Positions 8,856 through 18,639 of a stretch of 64,000 nt of DNA are shown one piece after another (positions within the stretch are counted from its first letter, which is position 1; each line of letters starts with the position of its first letter). The DNA lies in NCBI RefSeq assembly GCF_014855495.1, contig NZ_JACYFJ010000001.1:434001-498000 (forward strand), in the 5' to 3' direction. The position numbers and the translations under genes were made by a program. Origin of the DNA: Euzebyella saccharophila (GTDB taxonomy: Bacteria > Bacteroidota > Bacteroidia > Flavobacteriales > Flavobacteriaceae). The notes beneath the pieces were generated by a model. The model was not told the DNA's origin, searched no databases, and saw nothing but the letters and a program-made list of their open reading frames with translations.

Positions 8856-10091
8856 TTATAGTTGATACACCCACTCCTCTGGATTTAACTTTGAGGTGTT
8901 TTGATGTAAATAGAATTTTAATCGCGTCTGACCATTGGACCGATTGGTATAGATTTTACCTAATTCGGTTTTGGCTTCCACCAAATCTCCCTTTTTCACA
9001 TAGAGATCGGATAAATTATAGTAAGTGCTAATATAGTTACCATGCTTGAGTTGAACGGCCTTGTTTCCACCAGGAATGGACAGTATTGCAATGACCTCTC
9101 CCCTAAATATAGCCCGTGCTTTGGCCCCCTTGTCCGTGGTTATGATTACGCCATTACTCTGATGTTTGATCCCTGGATATATGGCATCACTATACACACC
9201 AAAGCCCTGACTTTTAAACCCTTTTTCAACCGGCCAGATCAATCGGCCTTTATTTGCCGAGAAACTGTTCGCAATAATTGCCGCTTCTGGGGTCAACAGA
9301 AATTTACTTGGGTCATCATCTGCTTTCCCGGCCTCTTTATTAGCATTTGCAACCGCCTCACGTACCAAACGCTCTATTTCCCTATCTATTTGCCTCGCTT
9401 GATTTTGTTTATCCCGTATTTCAGCAGCGAATTTAGTTTCGTCCTTTCGAATGGACCTTAGGAGCTCTTGCTGGCTTTTCTTCTCCGTATCCAATTCGTT
9501 CTTAGCCTTGCGGTTGGCAGCTATTAGCCTATCTTTTTCCTTTCGCTGTGACGTAAGTTCCTTGTTCAACGCTGTAAGCTTGTTGGTCTTTATCACTATT
9601 TTCTCTCCCTGTTGCCTTCTAAAATCTGTGTATTGCTTTATATACTGAACCCGTTTGAATGCCTGAAAAAAGTTTTCGGAAGACAATAAAAACATCAACT
9701 TACTTTGCTGTATTTTACTTTGATACCCTTTCTGGATCATAGTGGCATAATCGTCCTTTAAGTCATTAAGTTCTTTCTTTAATGCCGAAATAGAATTTAT
9801 ATTGGTATTGATTTTTCTATTGAGAAGATTGGACTGTTCATTTGTAACCCTTATGAGCCGCTCCCTTACCTTTATCTTTTGATTCAGGGCTTCCATCCGA
9901 TCCAGTACGGTACCTTTCTTCTCCTTTTGTGCAAAGAGCAGGTGGTTTATTTGCTCAATTTCTTGTTGCAAACGTTCCCTTTTCGCTTCCAGTTCTTCTT
10001 GTGTGGGACCTTGGGCCAAGGCAAATTCTGGCGCAAAAGCAATAGCGCTCAAAAAAAGAAATAAAATGAAGGAGGTATTACTTGGCCTCAT
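8856..10091 (-). CDS. EnvC-like murein hydrolase activator (degenerate M23 domain)
   Basis: This is an exported protein with a signal peptide (about 1-27, ending FALAQ), a long coiled coil (about 30-250) and a C-terminal LytM/M23-like domain (about 285-405). The M23 zinc and catalytic motifs are not kept: the first motif reads KHQSNG rather than HxxxD, and the HxH motif reads KFYLH. This is as in EnvC, which activates amidases instead of cutting peptidoglycan itself. I chose the ATG at 10091, which overlaps the 3' end of the DUF4292 gene by 14 bp and implies translational coupling. A role in cell separation is inferred from the family. Confidence 0.87.
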   Translation of the reverse strand: MRPSNTSFILFLFLSAIAFAPEFALAQGPTQEELEAKRERLQQEIEQINHLLFAQKEKKGTVLDRMEALNQKIKVRERLIRVTNEQSNLLNRKINTNINSISALKKELNDLKDDYATMIQKGYQSKIQQSKLMFLLSSENFFQAFKRVQYIKQYTDFRRQQGEKIVIKTNKLTALNKELTSQRKEKDRLIAANRKAKNELDTEKKSQQELLRSIRKDETKFAAEIRDKQNQARQIDREIERLVREAVANANKEAGKADDDPSKFLLTPEAAIIANSFSANKGRLIWPVEKGFKSQGFGVYSDAIYPGIKHQSNGVIITTDKGAKARAIFRGEVIAILSIPGGNKAVQLKHGNYISTYYNLSDLYVKKGDLVEAKTELGKIYTNRSNGQTRLKFYLHQNTSKLNPEEWVYQL

Positions 10092-10875
10092 TATCAATTA
10101 CAATCTCTTTAAAACCACTTGGTATTTTATACGGAAAGCTCAAAGTTTTATCAAACTCGATGTTCCTGTATTCAATGTCCACCGTGTTTCTTTCATCGCC
10201 CTCTATCGCAGCCACCGCTATTTCCTTAGGCAATAACCATTTGTTTACTTGCTGATAATCCGTATAATTAATTTGCAGTAATCGTTTCTTTAAAGGTTGC
10301 GAAAGTTGTTGGGAAGCCATTTTAAAGTTTTCCGGATGAACGCTGAACAATACCTTAAAAAGCTCCATTGGCTTTCTTGGTTTAAGCTGATAATTTCCGC
10401 TTACCGTTGAAGCATCGTATTTGGAATCGTTCAAATTAAAAATAGCTTGACCCAATAATAAATTCTGTACTTGTTCAAAATCCAATTCTGTTCCCAAAAA
10501 ATTACTCAAATAGGCAAAATCGCCATCAAAATACTCATTTTGAAGCTTGTTGTAGAACGAGACTCTTCCTGGAGTAATATAGGCCTTTACCATACCAAAC
10601 GGCGCACTGATCCAAATGGCCTTATCCTTTTCCATTCGCAAGTTTACGGATACACCTTGTGATGATTGCCCATCAGAATAATCAATCCGCATTTTCCCGC
10701 TTAATGTTTTGAAATCGAGGGAATTTTGATAATGATTTTTGATGATGGATTTTGCAGACATTGCAGCATTGGCACTATCATCACCAACCACTTTTTTTGA
10801 TTTACAGGAAAACACCAAAAATGCAAAGGAAAGTAGGCAAACAACCCGACTTGGCATAAGAGAAAATATCTTCAT
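10078..10875 (-). CDS. DUF4292 family lipoprotein
   Basis: This is a 265-residue exported lipoprotein. The signal peptide ends in a lipobox LVFSC with Cys24 as the acylation site. The mature part is β-rich (LSGKMRIDYSDGQSSQGVSVNLRMEKDKAIWISAP) and resembles the LolA/LolB-like fold assigned to DUF4292, so a role in lipoprotein or lipid handling at the envelope is possible, but no function is established. It is the middle gene of a minus-strand run TPR, DUF4292, EnvC that is commonly kept together in flavobacteria. Confidence 0.8.
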   Translation of the reverse strand: MKIFSLMPSRVVCLLSFAFLVFSCKSKKVVGDDSANAAMSAKSIIKNHYQNSLDFKTLSGKMRIDYSDGQSSQGVSVNLRMEKDKAIWISAPFGMVKAYITPGRVSFYNKLQNEYFDGDFAYLSNFLGTELDFEQVQNLLLGQAIFNLNDSKYDASTVSGNYQLKPRKPMELFKVLFSVHPENFKMASQQLSQPLKKRLLQINYTDYQQVNKWLLPKEIAVAAIEGDERNTVDIEYRNIEFDKTLSFPYKIPSGFKEIVIDNEAK

Positions 10876-10917
10876 AACAACAGCGCTTTAAAACCCTATT
10901 GAAATCTAAACCTACTT

Positions 10918-11871
10918 CTAGAAACCGGGTTTTATCTTACGAAGATACATATTTGCCTTGACTGAATTGTTAATGGAATTATAAGCATTGGCCAGCTCTT
11001 GATAGAATTTATTGGCCAAAGAAATATCGCCTACCAAATAATCCAAACCTGTTTCCAGCATTTCAATGGCATCCCTGGGTTTGGATTTTCTATTCAACGC
11101 ATAACCTTGGGCATAGTATAGCAAGGGCTGGGCCGGAAACATTTCCAAGGCCTCTTCGGACTTTTGATCCAGCATCAAAATATTGTCCGTTCGTAAGAAC
11201 ATTTCAATCTGAAATTTATAATGCTCATAGGAATTGGTATCTCTTGATCCAGCATTACCGGTAGATATAAACCCTGATGAAACGGTATGCTGTTTTCTTT
11301 CCTCTAAAGCATCGTTTATTTGTACGGACAGCGCCTTGGTGAACTCAGATGCCGTGGTTTCCTTTAGTATTGCCAATGCCGTATCAAAATCGCGCTTTTT
11401 AAAGTACGCCAGCGCCAAATTTTCGTTTAACTGAATAATTTCAGGAAGTTTATCTTTCACTATCGCAAATGACTTGCCCTGCTGTCTTAGGGTTTCTACA
11501 TAGGTATTTGCAAACCAAAGATTCTCCGGGTCGTCACTTAGAGCTGCGAACGCATAATCTTCGGCTAAAGGGTATTGTTTTTCTTTTAGATATACCCTTG
11601 CCAATTCATGATCGACCACCAAATTGGCAGGATCAATTTTCTTACATTCCAACAGAAGATTAATGGCCTTGTCATAGTTCTCTATCCCTTTTTGCTTAAG
11701 GGCTTCAAAGAAATGCTCTTGAAAGTCATCAGAATAGTTTTCCAGAAAAAGTTCCGCACTTTTTTGCGCATCTATTTCTTCCTCCCCTCCTTCTTGTGCA
11801 AAAGAAATGGAAGTGACCGCCAGGACCACTATAGCCAGCATTTGCGTCTTCCAAATCCTATTCTTTTGCAT
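10918..11871 (-). CDS. exported tetratricopeptide-repeat protein
   Basis: This 317-residue protein has an export signal (about 1-25, ending SFAQE) and helical repeats. TPR-like units are visible at about 58-160 (KGIENYDKAINLLLECKKIDPANLV, ELARVYLKEKQYPLAEDYAFAAL) and 205-300 (QKSEEALEMFPAQPLLYYAQGYALNR, DAIEMLETGLDY). It is probably a periplasmic scaffold for an envelope complex. It lies between dut (upstream) and the DUF4292 lipoprotein (downstream), within a conserved envelope block. No specific partner can be named. Confidence 0.85.
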   Translation of the reverse strand: MQKNRIWKTQMLAIVVLAVTSISFAQEGGEEEIDAQKSAELFLENYSDDFQEHFFEALKQKGIENYDKAINLLLECKKIDPANLVVDHELARVYLKEKQYPLAEDYAFAALSDDPENLWFANTYVETLRQQGKSFAIVKDKLPEIIQLNENLALAYFKKRDFDTALAILKETTASEFTKALSVQINDALEERKQHTVSSGFISTGNAGSRDTNSYEHYKFQIEMFLRTDNILMLDQKSEEALEMFPAQPLLYYAQGYALNRKSKPRDAIEMLETGLDYLVGDISLANKFYQELANAYNSINNSVKANMYLRKIKPGF

Positions 11872-11882
11872 ACTTTCTTTAT

Positions 11883-12317
11883 CTATTTTACCCCGGTACT
11901 GCCAAAACCTCCCTTACCGCGTACGGTATCCGAAAGGGAATCAACTTCCTTCCATTCTGCCCTTTCGTGTTTGGCAATTACCAGCTGGGCAACTCTCTCC
12001 CCATTTTCAATAGTAAAGGCTTCATTGGAAAGGTTTACCAAAATCACACCAATTTCTCCTCGATAATCCGCATCTACCGTACCGGGTGCGTTGAGTACCG
12101 TAATGCCCTTTTTGGCCGCCAGACCGCTTCTTGGCCTAACCTGTGCCTCAAAACCTATGGGCAACTCAATAAAAAGCCCGGTTTTAATTATGGTACGCTC
12201 TAAAGGTTGTAACGTTATGGCTTCTGAAATATTGGCTCTTAAATCCATACCTGCGGAGGCTATGGTCTCATAGTGAGGCAATGAATGGGCCGACTTATTA
12301 ATGACTTTTATTTGCAT
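11883..12317 (-). CDS. dut: dUTP diphosphatase
   Basis: This enzyme hydrolyses dUTP to dUMP and PPi, which keeps uracil out of DNA and supplies thymidylate synthesis. The 144-residue trimeric-type protein shows all five motifs in order: [46 protein letters not shown] and the C-terminal glycine-rich [10 protein letters not shown] that closes over the active site. It begins 42 bp downstream of the flippase gene and ends 11 bp before the TPR gene, so it is part of the same minus-strand unit. Confidence 0.97.
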   Translation of the reverse strand: MQIKVINKSAHSLPHYETIASAGMDLRANISEAITLQPLERTIIKTGLFIELPIGFEAQVRPRSGLAAKKGITVLNAPGTVDADYRGEIGVILVNLSNEAFTIENGERVAQLVIAKHERAEWKEVDSLSDTVRGKGGFGSTGVK

Positions 12318-12359
12318 TCGACTTAATGTTATCTATTAATTTACGATTCTCCACTACAC

Positions 12360-13826
12360 TTAGGCAGCCTTCTTTAAAAAAATCTGTCTTAGCTTATCGT
12401 TTTCCATCTTGTATACCAACCCTAGAAATAAGACCAGTAGAAGGATACCAATAATCAAATTTCTATCAAAAACATAGAAGGAAAGCACAGAAAACAAAAT
12501 GGAAACACCTAAATAAAAAGTAATTTTTCTAAAATTATAAGGCACAGGGTATCTAGACTTTCCTAAATAATAGGACAAAGCCATCATGGTCCCATAAGCC
12601 AATAAGGTGGCAATAGCTGATGCCATATAGCCTATTGATGGAATAAACAATATGTTCACCCCAATTGTTACCAATGCCCCAGCTAAAGATATAAAGGCTC
12701 CGTATCGGGTTCTATCCGTAACTTTATACCATACGGAGAGGTTATGGTAAATACCCAGAAAAAAGCTAGCCAAAATAATAGGTGGAACAATGGCCATTGC
12801 ATCCCAATATTCTTCGTTCTGTACAAAAAGTTCTTTTAAAATATCTGCAAAAACTATTACCGCTAACAAAATGATGCTGCCCAAGACTACAAAATAATTG
12901 GTGATCTGTGCATAGGCCCTTTGCGGGTTTTCAGTTCCCGCATGGCTGAAGAAGAAGGGCTCAATACCCATTCTAAAGGCTGTGGCAAAAAGTGTCATAA
13001 AAAGGCCCAGCTTATAACAGGCCGAGTATTTACCTACTTCACTTTTTGCAATATCTTCAGGTAAAAGATTTTCCAATAAAATCCTATCAAATACCTCATT
13101 GATGGTAAAGGCTATCCCGGCTACCAAAACAGGCCACGCATATTTCATCATTCGTTTCCATAAATCCGTATCAAAAACATAATCCTTTCGGATATACAAA
13201 TTGGCCATTAACAATAAGGTGAGACCGCTTGCAATTAAGTTGGATATAAAGATGTAGGAAACCTCAAAATTCTCCTTATACAGAGCCGCAAATGAAGAAT
13301 CTGGATTGTTTTCTACCATTGATGGCAATACTAACAGGAAGAAAATGTTCAACCCCAAATTGACACCCACGTTTAATATTTTGATAATGGCATATCTCAT
13401 GGGGCGTTCGTTGGCCCGCAACCATGCAAAGGGAATGATGACCAAGGCATCTAAAGCAATAATAAAAATGGTGTACCTAATATATTCCGCATCAATTCCA
13501 GTGGCGGAAGCCATAAAAACTTGTAGAGTAAGGGCCAAAACAACAAAAAGAAGGGTGCTCCCAACAATGGACAAAAGGGAAGTGGTCACTACTTTGGCTT
13601 TAGCATCCTTTCCATTATAAAATCTAAAAAAGGCGGTTTCCATCCCGTAAGCCAAGAGCACATTAAAAATAGCGAACCACGCAAAAATAATGGAGACCTC
13701 CCCATAACCAGAAGTATTCAAAACCCCGGTGTACAAGGGCAACAACAGAAATGACATCATCCGCGGAAGAACCGTAGCGAGTCCATAAATAGCTGTCTGC
13801 TTAAATAATTTTTTAAGTGGGTTCAA
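12360..13826 (-). CDS. polysaccharide flippase, Wzx/MOP superfamily
   Basis: This is a 488-residue integral membrane protein with about 14 predicted transmembrane helices. It begins LKKLFKQTAIYGLATVLPRMMSFLLLPLYTGVLN, the typical start of oligosaccharide flippases, and has the conserved early YGEVSIIF segment. Such proteins move lipid-linked oligosaccharides across the inner membrane. It lies far from the O-antigen cluster at 50-64 kb and next to dut and envelope genes, so it may serve a different, conserved glycan. The substrate cannot be deduced. Confidence 0.85.
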   Translation of the reverse strand: MNPLKKLFKQTAIYGLATVLPRMMSFLLLPLYTGVLNTSGYGEVSIIFAWFAIFNVLLAYGMETAFFRFYNGKDAKAKVVTTSLLSIVGSTLLFVVLALTLQVFMASATGIDAEYIRYTIFIIALDALVIIPFAWLRANERPMRYAIIKILNVGVNLGLNIFFLLVLPSMVENNPDSSFAALYKENFEVSYIFISNLIASGLTLLLMANLYIRKDYVFDTDLWKRMMKYAWPVLVAGIAFTINEVFDRILLENLLPEDIAKSEVGKYSACYKLGLFMTLFATAFRMGIEPFFFSHAGTENPQRAYAQITNYFVVLGSIILLAVIVFADILKELFVQNEEYWDAMAIVPPIILASFFLGIYHNLSVWYKVTDRTRYGAFISLAGALVTIGVNILFIPSIGYMASAIATLLAYGTMMALSYYLGKSRYPVPYNFRKITFYLGVSILFSVLSFYVFDRNLIIGILLLVLFLGLVYKMENDKLRQIFLKKAA

Positions 13827-13907
13827 GCACGTAGTTTAATGCTCAAAAGTACCCATTTATAGGGATGTGGCAAAGTAAGTATAATTACCTATATGATAGT
13901 TTTAACG

Positions 13908-14366
13908 CTATCTGTTGTTCTTGGCTTCTAGATTACTATACGTAATCGGTAATTTTTGACCAACACCGTTCACTTTATAATACTTTACTTTTTCATTGCT
14001 CACATAGCTTATTACGGCTTGCGTATCCAATAATTCAAAAGGAAAAGGCTCAGAAGGATTTAAAGGTCCAGTCTTTGCGCTCTTTTCGCCAAACTCGGCA
14101 ATGACCACATTACCCAATTCCGTCAATGTAATTTCCACCGGGGCCATCTTACCCTGAAAATATAAGTTCTTGAGTTCTGCCTCTTTGAGCTCCAAACTGG
14201 TAATAGGAATGATTAGTTCATAGCCCTCCTGACTTTCATCAGCGGTTTTCCATTCTTGGGCAAACGGTTCACCAAGGTCAAAGGGAGCAATGCCCTCCAA
14301 TTTTTTAGAACTGGAGCAAGAAACTACCATTAAAGTGATAAGGAAGAAATATATATTTATTTTCAT
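13908..14366 (-). CDS. hypothetical lipoprotein
   Basis: This is a 152-residue protein with a short signal peptide and lipobox MVVSC (Cys17). The mature part is mostly β-strand (YELIIPITSLELKEAELKNLYFQGKMAPVEITLTELG) and ends in a charged tail. I do not recognise the family. It stands alone between the flippase and the MFS transporter, both on the same strand, with about 70-80 bp on each side. Confidence 0.7.
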   Translation of the reverse strand: MKINIYFFLITLMVVSCSSSKKLEGIAPFDLGEPFAQEWKTADESQEGYELIIPITSLELKEAELKNLYFQGKMAPVEITLTELGNVVIAEFGEKSAKTGPLNPSEPFPFELLDTQAVISYVSNEKVKYYKVNGVGQKLPITYSNLEAKNNR

Positions 14367-14436
14367 AGTGTCCTTTTAGTGGTTTGCAAGTAAATACGCA
14401 AAAACCTCGGTTGTAGACTATCAATATATATAGCAA

Positions 14437-15663
14437 TTAGTCTTCCGCTTCTTCCAAAGACAGGCCTTTCATGGCCAATAAAGCAAAAACGAGCGCTGTA
14501 AAGAGAAATAAAGCCGCTAGTGTATATGGTGCCCCAGGAAAATAGATGGCGCCCTCAGGGCGTATAAAATAGTAGAATACCGGAGAAAAAATTAGTTGAC
14601 CCAGAATAGAAGTTACACTCAACAATCCTGTAATGGCCCCTTGCAAATTCCCCTGTTCTTTTTCCGATACTTGATTGGATATAACCCCTTGAACCGTGGG
14701 CCCGGCAATTCCACCCAAGGCATAAGGAATTAAAAAGGCATAGAGCATCCAAGGTTCGGTGGCCAAGGAAAAAAGAAACATGCCAAAGGTCCAAAGAACA
14801 AAACCTACCACAATTACTCTTTTTCTTCCAAATTTTTTGACCAAAATCCCTACCAAAACCCCTTGAACCAAAGCCACCAATAAACCAACGACCATGAGCG
14901 AAACCCCAATTTCCTTTGGACTCCAATCATAGCGTTCAATACCGTAATAAGACCATGTGGCGGGTAAGGCTTGGCCTGCCAGATTAGCAAGAAAAAAAGC
15001 AAGAATTAAGGTAAGTACACCTTTGTAATGCTTCAGGTTTACCAATGAAACACCTGGTATCATTTTTACCCATTGGGCAGGTCTTCTGTTTTCTTTCTGA
15101 AGGGATTCAGGTACAAAAAGCCATCCGAAAAGGAAGTTGGCAAAGGTGAGTCCGGCTGCAATATAAAACGGCAGTCTGATGTCTATTTCACCAAAAAATC
15201 CACCAACACCCGGACCAATAATGAACCCAAGGCCAAAAGCGGCACCTATCAATCCAAAATTTTTGGCCTTTTCCTCCTTGGTACTTACATCGGCGATATA
15301 GGCCGAAGCCACCGTAAAACTAGCTCCAGTTATACCCGCTAAAAAGCGACCTAAAAACAACCATGCTATGGAAGGTACCCATGCATGTATTAAATAATCT
15401 ACACTTAGCCCTAATAAGGCAATTAAAAGAATGGGGCGCCTACCGTACTGATCAGATATTTCGCCCAATACAGGAGAAAACAAAAATTGCATCCCAGCGA
15501 ATGCAGTAGTAAGCCACATACCATAAATTACCGCCTGGGCAGTACCTTCACCTGTAAGTTCCATAATCAAATCTGGTATAATAGGAATGATGATTCCGAT
15601 ACCGATGACATCGACCAGGATGGTGATGAAAATAAATAGGAGGGCCGTTTTCTTTGATTTCAT
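14437..15663 (-). CDS. MFS transporter, TetA/DHA1-like drug exporter
   Basis: This is a 408-residue, 12-helix major facilitator protein. The loop 2-3 signature is present as GEISDQYGRRPILLIALLG, and motif C of antiporters is visible as GFIIGPGVGGFFGEIDIRLPFYIAAGLTFANFLFGWLFVPESL in the fifth-helix region. Overall it resembles TCR/TetA-type exporters found in many Bacteroidota. It probably expels a toxic compound by proton antiport; tetracycline specificity is not implied. It is transcribed away from the atp operon terminator at 15692-15717. Confidence 0.85.
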   Translation of the reverse strand: MKSKKTALLFIFITILVDVIGIGIIIPIIPDLIMELTGEGTAQAVIYGMWLTTAFAGMQFLFSPVLGEISDQYGRRPILLIALLGLSVDYLIHAWVPSIAWLFLGRFLAGITGASFTVASAYIADVSTKEEKAKNFGLIGAAFGLGFIIGPGVGGFFGEIDIRLPFYIAAGLTFANFLFGWLFVPESLQKENRRPAQWVKMIPGVSLVNLKHYKGVLTLILAFFLANLAGQALPATWSYYGIERYDWSPKEIGVSLMVVGLLVALVQGVLVGILVKKFGRKRVIVVGFVLWTFGMFLFSLATEPWMLYAFLIPYALGGIAGPTVQGVISNQVSEKEQGNLQGAITGLLSVTSILGQLIFSPVFYYFIRPEGAIYFPGAPYTLAALFLFTALVFALLAMKGLSLEEAED

Positions 15664-15691
15664 AATCGATGGTAAAAATCGACTAAAAAAT

Positions 15692-15717
15692 AAAACCCCA
15701 CATTTCTGTGAGGTTTT
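15692..15717 (-). terminator. rho-independent terminator of the atp operon
   Basis: On the minus strand the sequence forms an 11-bp stem (one U-G wobble) closed by a GAAA tetraloop and is followed by TTTTATTTTTT. It lies about 30 bp after the atpG stop and before the MFS gene, so it should end the atp transcript. Confidence 0.8.
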
Positions 15718-15749
15718 AATTTATCTAAATTATTATTTTAGAACTTGGA

Positions 15750-16610
15750 CTAATTATTCAAGGCCTCGGCACCACCAACAATCTCTAGGATTTCATTGGT
15801 AATAGCCGCTTGTCTGGCCTTATTGTACGTCAATTTCAATTGATCTCTTAATTCTTTAGCATTATCGGTAGCCTTATGCATGGCCGTCATCCTTGCTCCA
15901 TGCTCACTGGCAAAGGAATCTCTTATAGCCTTGTACAATTGAGTTTTTAAGGATTTTGGAATCAACTGTTCCACAATTTCCGCTTTTGATGGCTCAAATT
16001 TATAATCTGTACTTATAACCTCGCCACCTTCCGCAGGTACAATAGGTAAAAACTGCTCCGTCATTACCAGTTGGGTAGCGGCATTTTTAAATTTATTGTA
16101 GACTAACTCGATACGGTCGTACTTACCGGACACAAATAATTCCATCAATGACTCTGCGATTTCGGCAACGTTATCAAACGTAAGGTCGTCAAAAACCGGA
16201 CTGTGATTCGCGATCACAGCATTTTTCTTTGTCAAGAAATCATTGGCCTTTTTTCCGATAGCTACAAAATCCACCTGCTTACCAGCATACGTTTCGTTTG
16301 AAAGCGCAGTGGTTTGCTTTAGGATATTGGAGTTAAAAGCACCTGCCAAACCTCTGTTGGAAGTAATAGCAACTACCAAAACCTTTTTAACCTCTCGGTT
16401 GTCGGCGTACCTACTACCACTATCGGCATCTAAACTGGCGCTTAAACTTTGCAAAAGCTCCGTTAGCTTATCAGAATAAGGACGCATAGCGGTAATTGCA
16501 TCCTGTGCCTTCTTCAATTTTGCAGCGGATACCATTTTCATGGCACTCGTTATCTGCATGGTAGAGGACACCGATGAAATTCTATTTCGTATTTCCTTTA
16601 AATTGGCCAT
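15750..16610 (-). CDS. atpG: F1 ATP synthase gamma subunit
   Basis: This is the central rotor stalk subunit that couples c-ring rotation to catalysis in the α3β3 head. The 286 residues begin MANLKEIRNRISSVSSTMQITSAMKMVSAAKLKKAQDA, the canonical N-terminal helix. They end RDQLKLTYNKARQAAITNEILEIVGGAEAL, the C-terminal helix that sits in the head. Normally atpG directly follows atpA; here a 112-residue S23-like gene is inserted between them. The gene is last in the operon, and atpD and atpC are not in this window. Confidence 0.97.
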   Translation of the reverse strand: MANLKEIRNRISSVSSTMQITSAMKMVSAAKLKKAQDAITAMRPYSDKLTELLQSLSASLDADSGSRYADNREVKKVLVVAITSNRGLAGAFNSNILKQTTALSNETYAGKQVDFVAIGKKANDFLTKKNAVIANHSPVFDDLTFDNVAEIAESLMELFVSGKYDRIELVYNKFKNAATQLVMTEQFLPIVPAEGGEVISTDYKFEPSKAEIVEQLIPKSLKTQLYKAIRDSFASEHGARMTAMHKATDNAKELRDQLKLTYNKARQAAITNEILEIVGGAEALNN

Positions 16611-16616
16611 TTTTCA

Positions 16617-16648
16617 AATTATGAGTTTAAAGTTAAGAGTTAAGAGTT
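16617..16648. repeat. left flank of the S23 cassette (AGTTA-rich repeat)
   Basis: This stretch contains two copies of AAGAGTT in AGTTAAGAGTTAAGAGTT, next to ATGAGTTTAA. Its 13-mer AGAGTTAAGAGTT pairs, with one mismatch, with the 13-mer at 16978-16990 on the other side of the S23 gene, so the two flanks form an imperfect inverted repeat. Confidence 0.5.
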
Positions 16649-16978
16649 TTTGACTATTGAAACCAACATTCGAATCACCTCCTCACACTTCAACTTCATA
16701 TCTTTAGGAATTTCTCTTCCGGTAGCCTCTAATATTTCTAACCAATACATGGTTTCATCAGCTTCCTTTAGAGCAATACCAAATTTATTTTTAAAATCCT
16801 TTTTACTAACTCCTCTCTGTGCCTCACGTGTATTCGCGCCGATACTCGTTCCGCTTCTTAACAACTGAGAAGCCAACTCAAAATCCTTTTTATCTTTTAA
16901 CCTATCACAAAAGTGAACAACGTCACAAGCAAACTGAAAACTTTTTATCCTAACAGGACTTTCTCCAAGTTTACTCAT
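16640..16978 (-). CDS. S23/IVP-type four-helix bundle protein inserted between atpA and atpG
   Basis: This 112-residue protein matches the four-helix-bundle family named after proteins encoded in 23S rRNA intervening sequences. Helix 1 is SFQFACDVVHFCDRL; helix 2 contains LASQLLRSGTSIGANTREAQ, the family's most conserved stretch; helix 3 has KNKFGIALKEADETMYWLEIL; helix 4 is CEEVIRMLVSIV. Here it lies inside the atp operon, in the same orientation, between atpA and atpG. The ends are marked by complementary AGAGTTA-type repeats, and the start codon itself lies in the right-hand repeat. The function is unknown; nucleic-acid binding is suspected for relatives. Confidence 0.85.
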   Translation of the reverse strand: MSKLGESPVRIKSFQFACDVVHFCDRLKDKKDFELASQLLRSGTSIGANTREAQRGVSKKDFKNKFGIALKEADETMYWLEILEATGREIPKDMKLKCEEVIRMLVSIVKNS

Positions 16979-16995
16979 AACTCATAACTCTAGAC
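16971..16995. repeat. right flank of the S23 cassette
   Basis: The tandem ACTCATAACTCATAACTC lies directly after the atpA stop codon and overlaps the S23 start codon. Read on the minus strand it gives AGAGTTATGAGTT, complementary (12 of 13) to the left flank at 16617-16648. Confidence 0.5.
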
Positions 16996-16997
16996 TA

Positions 16998-18590
16998 TTA
17001 ACTTGTATACTTCCTAGAAAGCTCTTTTGCAACTGTTGTAAGTGTGTCGATTACTTCATCGGTCAACTTACCGGCTTTCAGGGTATCTAAAGTACCTCTA
17101 TGTTTCGCATTCAAGAACTCTAAATAGTCTCTTTCAAACTCCTTCACCTTTTCTACAGGAACATCTCTCAACAAGTTTTTAGAACCTGCATAGATAATAG
17201 CTACCTGATCTTCTACCGTGTAGGGATCATTTTGTGCCTGCTTCAAGATTTCCACGTTACGGCGACCTTTCTCGATCACGTTCAAAGTAGCAGCATCCAA
17301 ATCGGAACCAAATTTGGCAAACGCTTCCAATTCACGGAACTGGGCTTGATCCAGTTTCAATGTACCGGCAACCTTTTTCATTGACTTTATCTGAGCACTA
17401 CCACCCACACGAGATACGGAGATACCTACGTTAATCGCAGGACGTACCCCTTGGTTGAATAAATCCTGCTCCAAGAAAATCTGACCATCGGTAATCGAAA
17501 TTACGTTGGTAGGAATATAAGCGGAAACGTCACCTGCCTGTGTTTCAATGATAGGAAGCGCCGTTAAAGAACCACCACCTTTTACCATTGGCTTCAACAC
17601 CTCAGGTAAATCATTCATGTTTTGGGCGATTTTATCATCGTTGATCACTTTTGCAGCACGCTCCAATAATCTGGAGTGAAGGTAGAAAACGTCACCTGGA
17701 TATGCCTCACGTCCTGGTGGTCTTCTTAAAAGAAGAGATACCTCACGGTAGGCTACCGCTTGCTTTGATAAATCATCATAGATAATCAATGCAGGACGAC
17801 CTGTATCACGGAAATATTCCCCAATGGAAGCCCCGGCAAAGGGAGCATACACCTGCATTGGTGCAGGATCGGATGCATTAGCCGCTACGATAGTCGTATA
17901 GGCCAAAGCTCCTTTTTCTTCCAAAGTTTTGGCAATAGCGGCAACGGTAGAGGCTTTTTGACCTATAGCAACGTAGATACAGTAAACAGGCTCACCCGCA
18001 TCAAAAAATTCTTTTTGGTTCAAGATGGTATCGATACAAACCGTAGTCTTACCCGTTTGACGGTCACCGATAACCAACTCTCTTTGTCCCCTTCCCACTG
18101 GAATCATCGCATCAACCGCCTTGATACCTGATTGCATTGGCTCGGTTACTGGTTCTCTATAAATAACTCCAGGGGCTTTACGCTCCAATGGCATTTCATA
18201 GGTATCACCGGCGATAGGACCTTTACCATCGATTGGGTTACCCAAGGTATCCACCACACGACCAACGATGCCTTCACCTACTTTAATGGAAGCAATTCTT
18301 TGGGTACGCTTTACAGTAGCACCTTCAAGAACTTCTTTTGATGGGCCTAAAAGTACCACACCTACGTTGTCTTCTTCAAGGTTAAGAACGATACCTTCCA
18401 AACCGCCTTCAAATTCTACCAACTCCCCATACTGGGCATTTGATAGACCGTAAACGCGGGCGATACCATCACCGACCTGTAATACAGTTCCCACCTCATC
18501 CAATGTGGCGGTGGCTTCAATTCCTGATAATTGCTCCTTTAAAATTGCTGATACCTCAGCGGCTTTTACTCCTGCCATTTGTTTAGACAT
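16998..18590 (-). CDS. atpA: F1 ATP synthase alpha subunit
   Basis: This is the non-catalytic nucleotide-binding subunit of the F1 head. The 530 residues include the Walker A motif GDRQTGKT, the Walker B region [18 protein letters not shown], and [19 protein letters not shown] near the C-terminal domain with the arginine-finger region. The N-terminal crown domain is intact. It lies 49 bp after atpH, and the stop codon abuts the S23 cassette, which would separate it from atpG on the transcript by about 390 bp. Confidence 0.98.
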   Translation of the reverse strand: MSKQMAGVKAAEVSAILKEQLSGIEATATLDEVGTVLQVGDGIARVYGLSNAQYGELVEFEGGLEGIVLNLEEDNVGVVLLGPSKEVLEGATVKRTQRIASIKVGEGIVGRVVDTLGNPIDGKGPIAGDTYEMPLERKAPGVIYREPVTEPMQSGIKAVDAMIPVGRGQRELVIGDRQTGKTTVCIDTILNQKEFFDAGEPVYCIYVAIGQKASTVAAIAKTLEEKGALAYTTIVAANASDPAPMQVYAPFAGASIGEYFRDTGRPALIIYDDLSKQAVAYREVSLLLRRPPGREAYPGDVFYLHSRLLERAAKVINDDKIAQNMNDLPEVLKPMVKGGGSLTALPIIETQAGDVSAYIPTNVISITDGQIFLEQDLFNQGVRPAINVGISVSRVGGSAQIKSMKKVAGTLKLDQAQFRELEAFAKFGSDLDAATLNVIEKGRRNVEILKQAQNDPYTVEDQVAIIYAGSKNLLRDVPVEKVKEFERDYLEFLNAKHRGTLDTLKAGKLTDEVIDTLTTVAKELSRKYTS

Positions 18591-18639
18591 TATTCCTAAG
18601 AAAAAAGAATCGAGACATTCTTTCTCCCGAGGTTGTTAT

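Noticed and set aside
11608-12066. 152-codon plus-strand frame across the TPR protein and dut
   Set aside because: It covers two convincing genes on the other strand, and its translation has no coherent domain.
16640-16978. S23-like gene as evidence of a 23S rRNA gene nearby
   Set aside because: No rRNA sequence surrounds it; both neighbours are clearly atp genes, so it is a free-standing S23 cassette.
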